64,000 nucleotides of DNA from Pseudoxanthomonas spadix (lineage in GTDB: Bacteria > Pseudomonadota > Gammaproteobacteria > Xanthomonadales > Xanthomonadaceae): NCBI RefSeq assembly GCF_003703395.1, contig NZ_RDQN01000010.1, positions 1-64,000 on the forward strand, in the 5' to 3' direction. Below, in pieces: positions 1 through 7,167 of the stretch (its first letter is position 1; every line of letters starts with the position of its first letter). The translations under genes were made by a program, and so were the position numbers. The notes beneath the pieces are model-generated. The model searched no databases. It was not told the DNA's origin and saw only the letters and a program-made list of their open reading frames with translations.

Positions 1-335
1 TCCACCAGCCGCGCCGCGTCGACCTTGGCCGGCGGCGCCCCGCGCGGCAAGTCGCGCTCGATCCCGGCCATCCGCGACTGCGCATATCGCGCGCGCCAGC
101 GCGAGACCTGTACGCGCCCCACCCCTATTTGCTCGGCGATCTCCTTGTTCTGCATGCCGTCCGCAGCCAGCAGCACCATGCGGGCGCGCTGCGCCAGCCT
201 TACGCTCGTGCGCTTGGAGCGAACCAGTCTCGTCAACTCGGCTCGCTCCTCGTCGCTCAGCACAATCTCAGGGGCAACTCGCACTTGCACTCTCCACACT
301 TCGTCCTCGTAGAGTGTTGGAACGATGGATTTCAT
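1..335 (-). CDS. IS630-family transposase, N-terminal part cut by the window edge
   Basis: The leftward reading frame starts at an ATG at 335 and runs off the left edge after 111 codons. It reads as the DNA-binding front of an IS630/Tc1-mariner-type transposase: a stretch like 'LSDEERAEL', then 'RARMVLLAADG', then a helix-turn-helix 'NKEIAEQIGVGRVQVSRWR' at about residues 63-81. The catalytic DDE part would lie outside the window. The start codon is followed by an AT-richer, non-coding stretch (336-400) unlike the neighbouring GC-rich genes, as expected for the outer end of an insertion sequence. The element lies directly downstream of the pigment operon. I could not find its terminal inverted repeat with certainty, so the exact IS boundary is open. 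Confidence 0.85.
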   Translation of the reverse strand, partial: MKSIVPTLYEDEVWRVQVRVAPEIVLSDEERAELTRLVRSKRTSVRLAQRARMVLLAADGMQNKEIAEQIGVGRVQVSRWRARYAQSRMAGIERDLPRGAPPAKVDAARLV

Positions 336-411
336 ATAAGTTCCATCAAGAATAGAACAGTACACTAGCAGTCGCAAAACAGGTCACGCAGATGTACCGC
401 GTCGCCGATGC

Positions 412-477
412 GGTGGGAGCGGCCACGGCGGCCAAGCGCTCCGGTAAAGCCGCATCGCCGCCCTGGCGGCCCCCACC
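412..477. repeat. GTGGGAGCCGC-type hairpin repeat, copy 1
   Basis: Two arms at 412-432 and 457-477 are imperfect reverse complements (left GGTGGGAGCGGCCACGGCGG, right ending GGCGGCCCCCACC). The same motif recurs at about 9564-9625 and 37572-37676. It is a REP-like dispersed palindrome placed between the IS630 element and the last gene of the pigment operon, where it may also act as a transcript end. Confidence 0.7.
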
Positions 478-505
478 GAAGCGAAAACCTGAAGGCACCG
501 GTTCG

Positions 506-940
506 CTATGACGCCTGCCCCAGCACCACCGAGGCGCGGCCTTCGGCCAGCAGGGTGTCGGCGTGGTGGATGCGGAAGGCGTATTGCTGGCTGTCCTGGC
601 CGTGGATCAGCACTTCGGCCTGGCCTTGCAGGGGTCCGTGCAGCTGGTCCAGGGTGTCCACGTGCAGGACCACGTTGCGCAGCGCGACCAGCACGCCCGG
701 GCGCACCGGTGCGCCACTGGCCTGACCGAGCAGGCCGCCGTGCACGGCCATCGCCTGGGCGCCGTACTCGCACAGGTGCACGGCACGCAGGCGGCCGTGT
801 GCGCGCAGCGGATGGGCTGCATCGAGATGCCCGTGGCTGCGCAGCACGATGCGCGCAGCGTCCCAGTGCACGACTTCCTGCCACAGGCACATCAGGCCCT
901 GGTGCGGGACCAGCGCGGCGATCGCTTCACGGCTGTGCAT
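506..940 (-). CDS. Hotdog-fold 3-hydroxyacyl-ACP dehydratase of the pigment cluster (ApeP-like, COG4706 type)
   Basis: This 144-residue protein begins 'MHSREAIAALVPHQGLMCLWQEV' in pattern, the PH-x-G-x-M opening typical of the ApeP/COG4706 group of FabA/FabZ-like hotdog proteins. It continues with the central 'HLCEYGAQAMAVHGGL' segment that forms the hotdog helix. In aryl-polyene clusters such proteins are thought to dehydrate 3-hydroxyacyl-ACP intermediates during chain extension. The start overlaps the end of the MMPL exporter gene by 14 bp, so the two are almost certainly co-translated. It is the last pigment gene visible on this strand before the IS630 element. The family call is firm; the exact catalytic step is inferred from family membership. 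Confidence 0.8.
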   Translation of the reverse strand: MHSREAIAALVPHQGLMCLWQEVVHWDAARIVLRSHGHLDAAHPLRAHGRLRAVHLCEYGAQAMAVHGGLLGQASGAPVRPGVLVALRNVVLHVDTLDQLHGPLQGQAEVLIHGQDSQQYAFRIHHADTLLAEGRASVVLGQAS

Positions 941-3290
941 CGGTCACCTGTTTTGCGCGCGGCTGGCGCGAGACCAGCAGCGCCAGGACGAAGTTGAACA
1001 CCACGCCCATCGCCACGGTCGCACCGATCGCGCGCAGCACCGGGATGCTGGACAGGGCCAGCAGCACGAACACCAGCAGGGTCATCAGGCTGCACACGAT
1101 CAGCGCATGCAGGGTGCGGCGCTGGTCGGCCGCATCGTCGCCGGCATGGTCGAAGAACAGCGCGTAGTCCAGGCCCAGGCCGGCACCAAGGATCATCGAG
1201 ATCAGGTGGAACAGGTTCAGTTCCACGCCCAGTGCGCGCAGCACCGCCAGGATCAGCAGCACGCTCAGCCCCATCGGCAGCAGCACCCGCACGATCCGGC
1301 GAGGCTCGCGCAGGGCGATGGCCACCACGATGGCCAGCAGCACCGCGGCCACGCCCATCGCCACCAGCACGCGGTGGTAGGTGTCGACCAGGGTGCGCGA
1401 GGCTTCGCGCAGGTCGATCCACTGGGCGCCACTGCCCCGGAGCGCGGCGGCCAGCGCCTGCGGATCGCCGATGCCGCTCATCGAGACCAGCGCGGTGAGG
1501 TGGTCGCCGCCGTCCAACAGCAGGCCCTGCACGGGCGCGGCCAGCGGCGTGTCGGCCAGCTCGGCTTCGGTCAGCGGCCTGGCGGTGCGGGCCTGTTCCA
1601 GATCGGCCAGAAACGGGGCGAACACCTCGCTGCGGAACGGCAAGCCGACCAGCGCCGCGTCCAGCATCGCCCGCGCCGCGGCCGGCTCGGGCAGCTGCTG
1701 CTGGCGATGCTGCTGCAGCCCTGCGCTGGGCAGGTAGCGGGCGGCCATGTCGTAGCTGGCCAGCGCGCCCTTGGCCACCTGCGCATCCAGGCGCGGGCGC
1801 AGCGCCTCGGAGGCGGCCAGCGCCGCTTCGCGGGTGGGCGCCTGCACGGCCAGCACGTAGGTCACATCGGGCGCGCCCAGTTCCTGGCGCAGGTCCTGAT
1901 CGTGCCTGAGCGATTCGACCGGCACCGGGGTCAGCCTGGACAGATCGTGCTGCCAGAACGGGGTGGGCACCGCCACGATCACCCCCGCGGCGATCACCGC
2001 CAGCAGCGCCAGCGACCAGCGCGGCCGCGGCAGGCGTTCGATGGCATCAGCCAGGCGGCCCATCAGTTTCGAATCGGCAAAATCGCCGGTGGCCGGGTCC
2101 AGCAGCTCCGGCATCACCAGGCGGGTGAGCAGCGCGGCCACGGCCAGGCCGGTGATGGTGAACACCGCCAGCTGGCGCAGGCCCTCCACGCCGGAAAAGA
2201 AGAACGTGATGTAGGCGATGCAGGTGGAGACCACGCCGGTGGCCAGGGTCGGCCACAGCCGGCGCGCATTGGCGCACGGGTCCAGGCCGGGACGCTGATG
2301 GCTGAACAGATGGATCGGATAGTCCTGGACCACGCCGATCAGGGTGAAGCCGAACGCCAGGGTGATGCCGTGGACCTGGTCGAAGCACAGCATCACCGCG
2401 GCCATGCCAGCCAGGCCGGCACTGGCCAGCGGCAGCACGCCCAGCAGCGGGATCTTCCAGCTGCGATAGGCCACCAGCAGCAGCACGATCAGGCCGACGG
2501 TATCGAACACCCCGATCCACCGGGTCTCGTTCTGGGTGCGGGTACTGATCTCCACCGAAAACGCGCCCGGCCCGGTCAGCAGCAGCGTGCTTCCGGTGCC
2601 CCTGGCGATCTCCTCGAAGGCAGCGTTGATCGCGGCCACGGCCTGCTGCTGGCCGCTCGGGTCGAAGCCGCCGGCGATGGTCTGGGCCACCAGCAGCGCG
2701 CGCGTGCCGGCCCTGTCGAACCACACCCCTTCGATCTGCTGCGGCGCCCGGGCCGGCTGCAGGCGCTGGGCCACGTACAGAAGTTCCAGGGTCGGGTCGC
2801 GCGGCAGCAGCGGCTCGATCATGCCGGCCGCCGGCGAGCCCAGGTCCTGTACGCGCTCGGCCAGTTGCGCGTGCAGGGTCTGCGCATCCAGCCGCTGCTG
2901 GTCGTAGCGGTCGGTCAGCAGGAACCGGTACGGCAGCCAGCTGCCCGGGATCGCATCGACGGGCGATTGCCCGCCGTTGCTGATCATGGCGAACAGGTCC
3001 CTGTCCGCCTCCAGCCTGGCGCGCAGCGCCTGCGACTGCCTGGCCAGGGTGGCCGGATCGCTGCCGGAGATGGCCATCAGCAACAGGCGCGAACCCGGGC
3101 CCTGGCCCAGTTCGTCCAGCAGCAGCTTCTGCGCCGGGGTGCGCGCATCGGGCATGAACTTGCGCAGGTCGCCGGAGAGCTTGAGCGAATGGCCCAGCCA
3201 CGCCCCCAGGCCCAGCAGTGCCAACAGCCACAGCACCGCCACCCCGGTGCGTGCGCGGGCAGGCAGCCTCACCCGGGTTGGCCGCGGCAC
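927..3290 (-). CDS. MMPL/RND-family exporter, putative xanthomonadin exporter
   Basis: This 787-residue inner-membrane protein has an N-terminal membrane helix at about residues 14-33, a large periplasmic domain, then a block of membrane helices, and repeats this plan in its second half. That is the MMPL/RND layout of two six-helix halves each with a periplasmic loop. Family members export lipids and polyketide-like products using the proton gradient. In aryl-polyene and xanthomonadin clusters the homologue is presumed to deliver the finished pigment lipid toward the outer membrane together with the LolA-like protein encoded immediately upstream. Its start overlaps the lolA-like gene by 22 bp and its end overlaps the dehydratase gene. 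Export of xanthomonadin is an inference from cluster membership. Confidence 0.85.
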   Translation of the reverse strand: MPRPTRVRLPARARTGVAVLWLLALLGLGAWLGHSLKLSGDLRKFMPDARTPAQKLLLDELGQGPGSRLLLMAISGSDPATLARQSQALRARLEADRDLFAMISNGGQSPVDAIPGSWLPYRFLLTDRYDQQRLDAQTLHAQLAERVQDLGSPAAGMIEPLLPRDPTLELLYVAQRLQPARAPQQIEGVWFDRAGTRALLVAQTIAGGFDPSGQQQAVAAINAAFEEIARGTGSTLLLTGPGAFSVEISTRTQNETRWIGVFDTVGLIVLLLVAYRSWKIPLLGVLPLASAGLAGMAAVMLCFDQVHGITLAFGFTLIGVVQDYPIHLFSHQRPGLDPCANARRLWPTLATGVVSTCIAYITFFFSGVEGLRQLAVFTITGLAVAALLTRLVMPELLDPATGDFADSKLMGRLADAIERLPRPRWSLALLAVIAAGVIVAVPTPFWQHDLSRLTPVPVESLRHDQDLRQELGAPDVTYVLAVQAPTREAALAASEALRPRLDAQVAKGALASYDMAARYLPSAGLQQHRQQQLPEPAAARAMLDAALVGLPFRSEVFAPFLADLEQARTARPLTEAELADTPLAAPVQGLLLDGGDHLTALVSMSGIGDPQALAAALRGSGAQWIDLREASRTLVDTYHRVLVAMGVAAVLLAIVVAIALREPRRIVRVLLPMGLSVLLILAVLRALGVELNLFHLISMILGAGLGLDYALFFDHAGDDAADQRRTLHALIVCSLMTLLVFVLLALSSIPVLRAIGATVAMGVVFNFVLALLVSRQPRAKQVTDAQP

Positions 3291-3940
3291 AGCGCGGCCA
3301 GGGCATCGGCGTCTTCGACCTGGGCCGCCGCCTGCGCGGCGCCGGCCAGCAACGTGCGCTGGTGTTGGCCCTTGTCATCGGTGGTCTCGATGCAGCGCAG
3401 TTCGGCGCCGCGGCCGTAGAGCTGGATCTGGCGCGCCGGCGCCTGGGCGGCGGCCGCCTGCCTGGGATCGAGCCTGAGCTGCCAGGCCTGGCGCGTGCCG
3501 GCGGCGCTGAGCGTGTAGTGCTGCTGCAGCTGGGCGGCGTCACCGGACAGCAGCGCACCGAAGGCGTGCTGCAGGCCGAGCAGTTCCGGCGCGCGCGCCA
3601 GCGCGAAGGTGCGCGGCTGCTTGCCGTCGCGTTCCAGCGTGGCGGTCTGGCCCCTGAGCGTGATCTTCTCGTGGTACGGCGCGGTCACCTCGCGCACCAG
3701 GGTGGCATCGGCATCGCGCATGTAGCGGCCCTGCAGACGCAGCGGGGTGCTCAGCAGGGCCGAGCCGCGCAGTTCGACGAACTGGGTGGTGATCGCGCCG
3801 GGCCGGGCGATCCTGGACAGGATCCAGGCCGGGTCGACCTGCCCGGCGGCCGGCTCAGGCGATGCGGCGCACAGCGGTCCGGCGCTGCACAGCAGCATCA
3901 GCATCAGCACCCGGCTCCAGGTGGAGCTTGCCCTGGTCAT
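3269..3940 (-). CDS. LolA-like periplasmic outer-membrane lipid carrier
   Basis: Starting at the ATG at 3940 gives 223 residues with a typical signal peptide ('TWSRVLMLMLLCSAGPLCAA') followed by a mature domain of LolA/LolA-like type. The region around 'FVELRGSALLSTPLRLQGRYMRD' resembles the LolA core, which carries hydrophobic ligands across the periplasm. A longer frame upstream to 4036 lies wholly inside the acyltransferase gene and lacks a signal sequence at its front, so the later start is chosen. It overlaps the acyltransferase gene by 86 bp and the exporter by 22 bp. In pigment clusters it is thought to shuttle the aryl-polyene lipid to the outer membrane. Confidence 0.8.
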   Translation of the reverse strand: MTRASSTWSRVLMLMLLCSAGPLCAASPEPAAGQVDPAWILSRIARPGAITTQFVELRGSALLSTPLRLQGRYMRDADATLVREVTAPYHEKITLRGQTATLERDGKQPRTFALARAPELLGLQHAFGALLSGDAAQLQQHYTLSAAGTRQAWQLRLDPRQAAAAQAPARQIQLYGRGAELRCIETTDDKGQHQRTLLAGAAQAAAQVEDADALAALCRGQPG

Positions 3941-4838
3941 GCTTGGCGTTCCAGAAATCATAGAAGTTGAACCAGTTGTAGGGCGCATACCGGGCGTAAT
4001 GCTCGAGCCGTTCGGCATAACCCCGGATGAGCACACCCAGGCAGGCGGCGCGGTTGCGGCGCGAGACCTCCAGGCCCTCGCTGTAGGTCTCGAACGCCAG
4101 CGCGTAGCGGGCGCCGCCGTGGTACAGGCCGAAGGCCAGCACCACCGGCACCTTGAGCACCGCGGCGATCAGCCAGGGCGAGGTCGGAAACTGCGCCTGT
4201 GCGCCCAGGAACTGCGCCGGCAGGAACGGGTCTTCCGGGCGGGTGCGATCGACCAGCAGCGCCACCAGGTGGCCGGCGTCGGTGGCCTGCTTGATCGCCA
4301 TGACGATCGAGGTGCTGTCCATGCCGGCATCGATGATGCGCTCGGCCAGCTGCGGATTGAGCGCGCCCAGCAGCTCGGTCAGTGCCGGCGCCTGGGCCTT
4401 GTCCAGCACCACCCGGACCTGCACGTCGGGACGCTCCTGGGCCAGCACCCGCAGCGCATCGAAGCTGCCCAGGTGCGAGCCGAAGATCAGCACCCCGCGG
4501 CCCTTGTCCATCTGCGCGTGCAGCTGCTCCAGGCCGCTGACCTGGACATGAAACTGCTCCATGCGTCCGCTGAGCAGGAACACCCGGTCCAGGATCACCG
4601 AGGCGAAGGTGTGGAAGTGGCGGGCCACGTCCAGCCAGCGCACCGGCCGGTCGAGCACGCGGCCGAGATAGGCGCGCGAGGCACGGCGCTCCGGGCCGCG
4701 CACCAGCATGAAGTAGGCGGTGATCGGGACCAGCAGCGCGCGCGCCAGCGGCCGGCCGCCGTGGCAGGCGATGGCCCGGATCAGGCGCAGGCCAAACCGG
4801 GTGCCGCCTTCCGGACGCTGCTTCCAGGCGCTGTTCAT
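3855..4838 (-). CDS. LpxL/HtrB-like lysophospholipid acyltransferase of the pigment cluster
   Basis: The 327-residue protein belongs to the LpxL/HtrB acyltransferase superfamily. The catalytic H-x4-D motif appears in 'FGSHLGSFDAL' at about residues 119-129, and a later 'DRTRPEDPFLPAQFLG' segment corresponds to the second conserved block. 'YNWFNFYDFW' near the C-terminus is typical of this subgroup. It probably attaches an acyl or aryl-polyenyl group to a lipid carrier at the inner membrane. Its start forms an ATGA overlap with the end of the small dehydratase gene (4835-4838). The distal 86 bp are shared with the lolA-like gene in another frame. Confidence 0.82.
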   Translation of the reverse strand: MNSAWKQRPEGGTRFGLRLIRAIACHGGRPLARALLVPITAYFMLVRGPERRASRAYLGRVLDRPVRWLDVARHFHTFASVILDRVFLLSGRMEQFHVQVSGLEQLHAQMDKGRGVLIFGSHLGSFDALRVLAQERPDVQVRVVLDKAQAPALTELLGALNPQLAERIIDAGMDSTSIVMAIKQATDAGHLVALLVDRTRPEDPFLPAQFLGAQAQFPTSPWLIAAVLKVPVVLAFGLYHGGARYALAFETYSEGLEVSRRNRAACLGVLIRGYAERLEHYARYAPYNWFNFYDFWNAKHDQGKLHLEPGADADAAVQRRTAVRRIA

Positions 4839-5128
4839 GGCGGGCCACCGGCAGCCACGATCTCGCCGCTGGCCAGCAGGGTCTGGCCGCGCAGCACGCG
4901 GAACTTCCAGCGCGGCGCGGCGCCTTCCAGGACGATGCGCGCGCGCTGGCCCGGCAGCAGCGGCTGGACGAACTTCACCTGCGGCAGGCGCAGGCCGCCG
5001 TGCAGCGGGCCGTGCTGGGCCTGGATCGCATCCAGCACATGGTCCAGGACCACCACGCCGGGCACGATGGGGTGGCCGGGGAAATGTCCGGGCAGGGCGG
5101 GATGGTCGTGCGGGACGGCAAATTCCAT
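4835..5128 (-). CDS. Small FabZ-like hotdog dehydratase (ApeI-like)
   Basis: The ATG at 5128 gives a compact 97-residue hotdog protein. 'HPALPGHFPGHPIVPGVVVLDHV' in pattern carries the H-F-P-G-x-P-x-x-P-G-V signature of FabZ/FabA dehydratases, with the active-site His at about residue 13. Family members remove water from 3-hydroxyacyl-ACP. The frame is open further upstream to 5308, but that part overlaps the PlsC gene and has no hotdog similarity, so the later start was chosen. It begins 7 bp after the PlsC stop and ends in an ATGA overlap with the next acyltransferase. Two separate hotdog dehydratases (here and 506-940) are normal for aryl-polyene clusters. Confidence 0.82.
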   Translation of the reverse strand: MEFAVPHDHPALPGHFPGHPIVPGVVVLDHVLDAIQAQHGPLHGGLRLPQVKFVQPLLPGQRARIVLEGAAPRWKFRVLRGQTLLASGEIVAAGGPP

Positions 5129-5135
5129 GCGCTTG

Positions 5136-5918
5136 TCAAAGGCGCGGTTCGAGCAGGGTGCGCACCGACTCGTGGGCACGCCGGGTGAGCGCTTGCCGGT
5201 CCAGCAGCATGCCGGCTTCATCGCGCACCGGGATCGGCGCGCCGATGCGCACCCGGATGGGGCCCGGACGCACCCGGAACAGGCCCTGCGCCGGCAGCAC
5301 CTTGCCACACCCGTCGATGGCCACCGGCACCACCGGTACCCCGGCGTCGATGGCCGCCTGCAGCAACCCGGCCTTGAACGGCGCCAGCGCGCCGGTGCGG
5401 CTGCGGGTGCCTTCCGGGAACAGGCACAGGTTCTGGCCCCGGCCCAGCAGCGCGGCGGCCTGGCGCCGGACCAGGGCCCCGGCGCGGCGGCTGTCGCGGT
5501 CCAGGAACAGCATGCCGGTGGCCTTGGCGTACCAGTTCACGAACGGGACCTTGAGCATCTCGGCCTTGAGCAGGAAGCGCAGCGGCGCCGGCACCGCCAT
5601 GTACAGCACGCAGATGTCGATCACCGACTGGTGGTTGGACACCAGCAGGTGCGGCCTGGACCAGTCGATGTCCCGGCCGCCTTCCACCACCAGCTGCGCG
5701 CCGGCGCCGCGGACCAGGCCCGGCGCCCAACAGCGCGCGGCCATGCGCAACACCACCTCCGGGCCGGTGCCCAGGGCGCGCAGCAGCAGCGCCAGGCTGA
5801 TCCAGCCGGCCGTCCAGGCCAGGGTAAAGGCCAGCTGCAGGGCGTTGAGGACGCTCCAGGCGAGGTTGCCGCAGGCCCGCGACGACTGCACGCCCATGTT
5901 GTCGGTCGAAAGGCTCAT
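5136..5918 (-). CDS. PlsC-family 1-acylglycerol-3-phosphate acyltransferase of the pigment cluster
   Basis: The 260-residue protein has an N-terminal membrane segment (about residues 24-47). It then shows the four PlsC blocks: 'VSNHQSVID' (H-x4-D catalytic motif, about residues 92-100), a central 'FLDRDSRRAG' block, 'FPEGTRSRTG' (substrate binding) and 'VPVVPVAID'. The family esterifies acyl groups to glycerophosphate lipids at the inner membrane. In Xanthomonas pigment clusters an acyltransferase of this kind is needed for outer-membrane xanthomonadin. It is followed at 7 bp by the small dehydratase. A 118-bp non-coding gap separates it from the membrane protein upstream. Confidence 0.85.
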   Translation of the reverse strand: MSLSTDNMGVQSSRACGNLAWSVLNALQLAFTLAWTAGWISLALLLRALGTGPEVVLRMAARCWAPGLVRGAGAQLVVEGGRDIDWSRPHLLVSNHQSVIDICVLYMAVPAPLRFLLKAEMLKVPFVNWYAKATGMLFLDRDSRRAGALVRRQAAALLGRGQNLCLFPEGTRSRTGALAPFKAGLLQAAIDAGVPVVPVAIDGCGKVLPAQGLFRVRPGPIRVRIGAPIPVRDEAGMLLDRQALTRRAHESVRTLLEPRL

Positions 5919-6036
5919 GCGCGACAGGATACCCGGGCACCGGCCGCTTGGGCGGCGCGGATTTGCGATTTTTTAACAGTGACTGCAGGTGCTGGCGCAA
6001 GCGCTGTTGGCCCGCGCCCGGTGCGTGGGCGCAGCT

Positions 6037-6789
6037 TCAACGCAGCACGTCGCGCCAGAAGGCCGGCCCCAGCCGGACCAGCTGGCGCAGGAAATCGACC
6101 AGGTTGCGGTAGGGCCGCACCGGGAACCAGCGCGCGCGCAGGGCGTATTCGCCAAGGAAGAACCCGCCGACCACCCCGTAGCCCAGCAGGTTGGCGAACA
6201 ACGAGGCCTGCGCATCGGCAATGACCAGCGGCGGCACCCGGCCCAGCTGGGCCAGCACACCGCCCGGTACCGCCCACAGCCCCAGCAACAGGTTGGCCAG
6301 CGTCATCATCGCCAGCAGGCCAGCCCAGCAGCCGGTCAGCCGGCGCGTATAGGTCAGCTCCGCCGGGCCGGGCACGTGCCCGGCCTGCGCGTACAGGCCG
6401 CAGACGATGCGGGTGATCAGCGGCGTGCGGCCGCCCACCAGGCTGCGGCCGAAGAACCAGGCGACCCAGCCGGTGAACAGCACCGGCGGCGCGGTCAGCA
6501 GCAGCAGCGCATGCGGCGAATGCCACAGCGACACCAGCGCGGCCAGCAGCACCACGGCCAGCCCCCAGGCCCAGCCGCGCAGACGGGCCATCGGCTCGAT
6601 CAGCAGCAGCAGGACCAGTGCCACCCCGGCCAGCACGGCCAGCTGGCTGCTGCCCTTGGCATTGGCCCAGTGGGCAAGTGGTGGATAGGCGATGGCCAGC
6701 AGCAGCGCCGCCGCCACTGCCCACCGGGCACCGGCCTGCGGCGCGGGCGCGGACACGCCGGCCTCAGGGGGTCCTGGCGGCCTGGACAT
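6037..6789 (-). CDS. Multi-pass membrane protein of the pigment cluster (COG4648 type)
   Basis: This 250-residue protein has about six hydrophobic segments, beginning at residues 22-38 and including 'AVLAGVALVLLLLIEPMARL' and 'WGLAVVLLAALVSLW'. A conserved-looking polar stretch 'FFGRSLVGGRTPLITRI' lies in the middle. Proteins of this sort sit next to the ACP in aryl-polyene clusters and are grouped under COG4648; their role is unknown, although some databases label them as ketosynthase-associated. The start overlaps the ACP gene by 26 bp, which supports co-translation. I can support the membrane topology and the cluster association but not a reaction. Confidence 0.7.
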   Translation of the reverse strand: MSRPPGPPEAGVSAPAPQAGARWAVAAALLLAIAYPPLAHWANAKGSSQLAVLAGVALVLLLLIEPMARLRGWAWGLAVVLLAALVSLWHSPHALLLLTAPPVLFTGWVAWFFGRSLVGGRTPLITRIVCGLYAQAGHVPGPAELTYTRRLTGCWAGLLAMMTLANLLLGLWAVPGGVLAQLGRVPPLVIADAQASLFANLLGYGVVGGFFLGEYALRARWFPVRPYRNLVDFLRQLVRLGPAFWRDVLR

Positions 6790-7033
6790 GTGTCGACAGC
6801 GCCCGCAGCGAGGCGAAGATGCGCTGGTTGTCGTCGTTGTCCGAGCGCAGCTGGACGCCGTAGGTCTTGCCGATGGCCAGGGCCAGCTCCAGCGCGTCGA
6901 TCGAATCCAGGCCCAGACCGGTGTTGAACAGCGGGGCTTCCGGGTCGATCTGGCCGGGGTCCACGTCTTCCAGGTTCAGGCTCTCGACCAGCAGCTGGGC
7001 CAGCTCGTGTTCTTCGGCGGTTTGCGCGGACAT
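6764..7033 (-). CDS. Acyl carrier protein of the pigment cluster (XanC-like)
   Basis: This is an 89-residue acidic protein with the phosphopantetheine attachment motif 'GLGLDSIDALEL'; the modified serine is residue 44. It would carry the hydroxybenzoyl starter and the growing polyene. In Xanthomonas the equivalent ACP (XanC) accepts 3-hydroxybenzoate from the ligase XanA2. It is the first gene of the leftward operon and is divergent from the halogenase gene, with a 134-bp shared promoter region between them. Many aryl-polyene clusters have two ACPs; only one is visible here. Confidence 0.88.
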   Translation of the reverse strand: MSAQTAEEHELAQLLVESLNLEDVDPGQIDPEAPLFNTGLGLDSIDALELALAIGKTYGVQLRSDNDDNQRIFASLRALSTHVQAARTP

Positions 7034-7167
7034 GCGAGGGTGCTTCCAGGGGGTGAAGGGGCGACACGATGGTGCATCGGACGCGCCCGTGCAACCGGCG
7101 GGCCGCGCGGCGTGCAGGCTATGATGATCGCTGGATCAGGATCGCCGCACGCGCAGGCCTCGCACGC

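Noticed and set aside
849..6224. Long plus-strand frames (856 and 825 codons) across the pigment operon
   Set aside because: They are antisense shadows of the exporter, LolA-like and acyltransferase genes, with low-complexity His/Gln/Arg composition.
7069..7167. Earlier in-frame start of the halogenase
   Set aside because: The extra 33 residues are Arg-rich, lie over the divergent promoter including the -10-like TATGAT, and precede the conserved FAD-binding region without family match.
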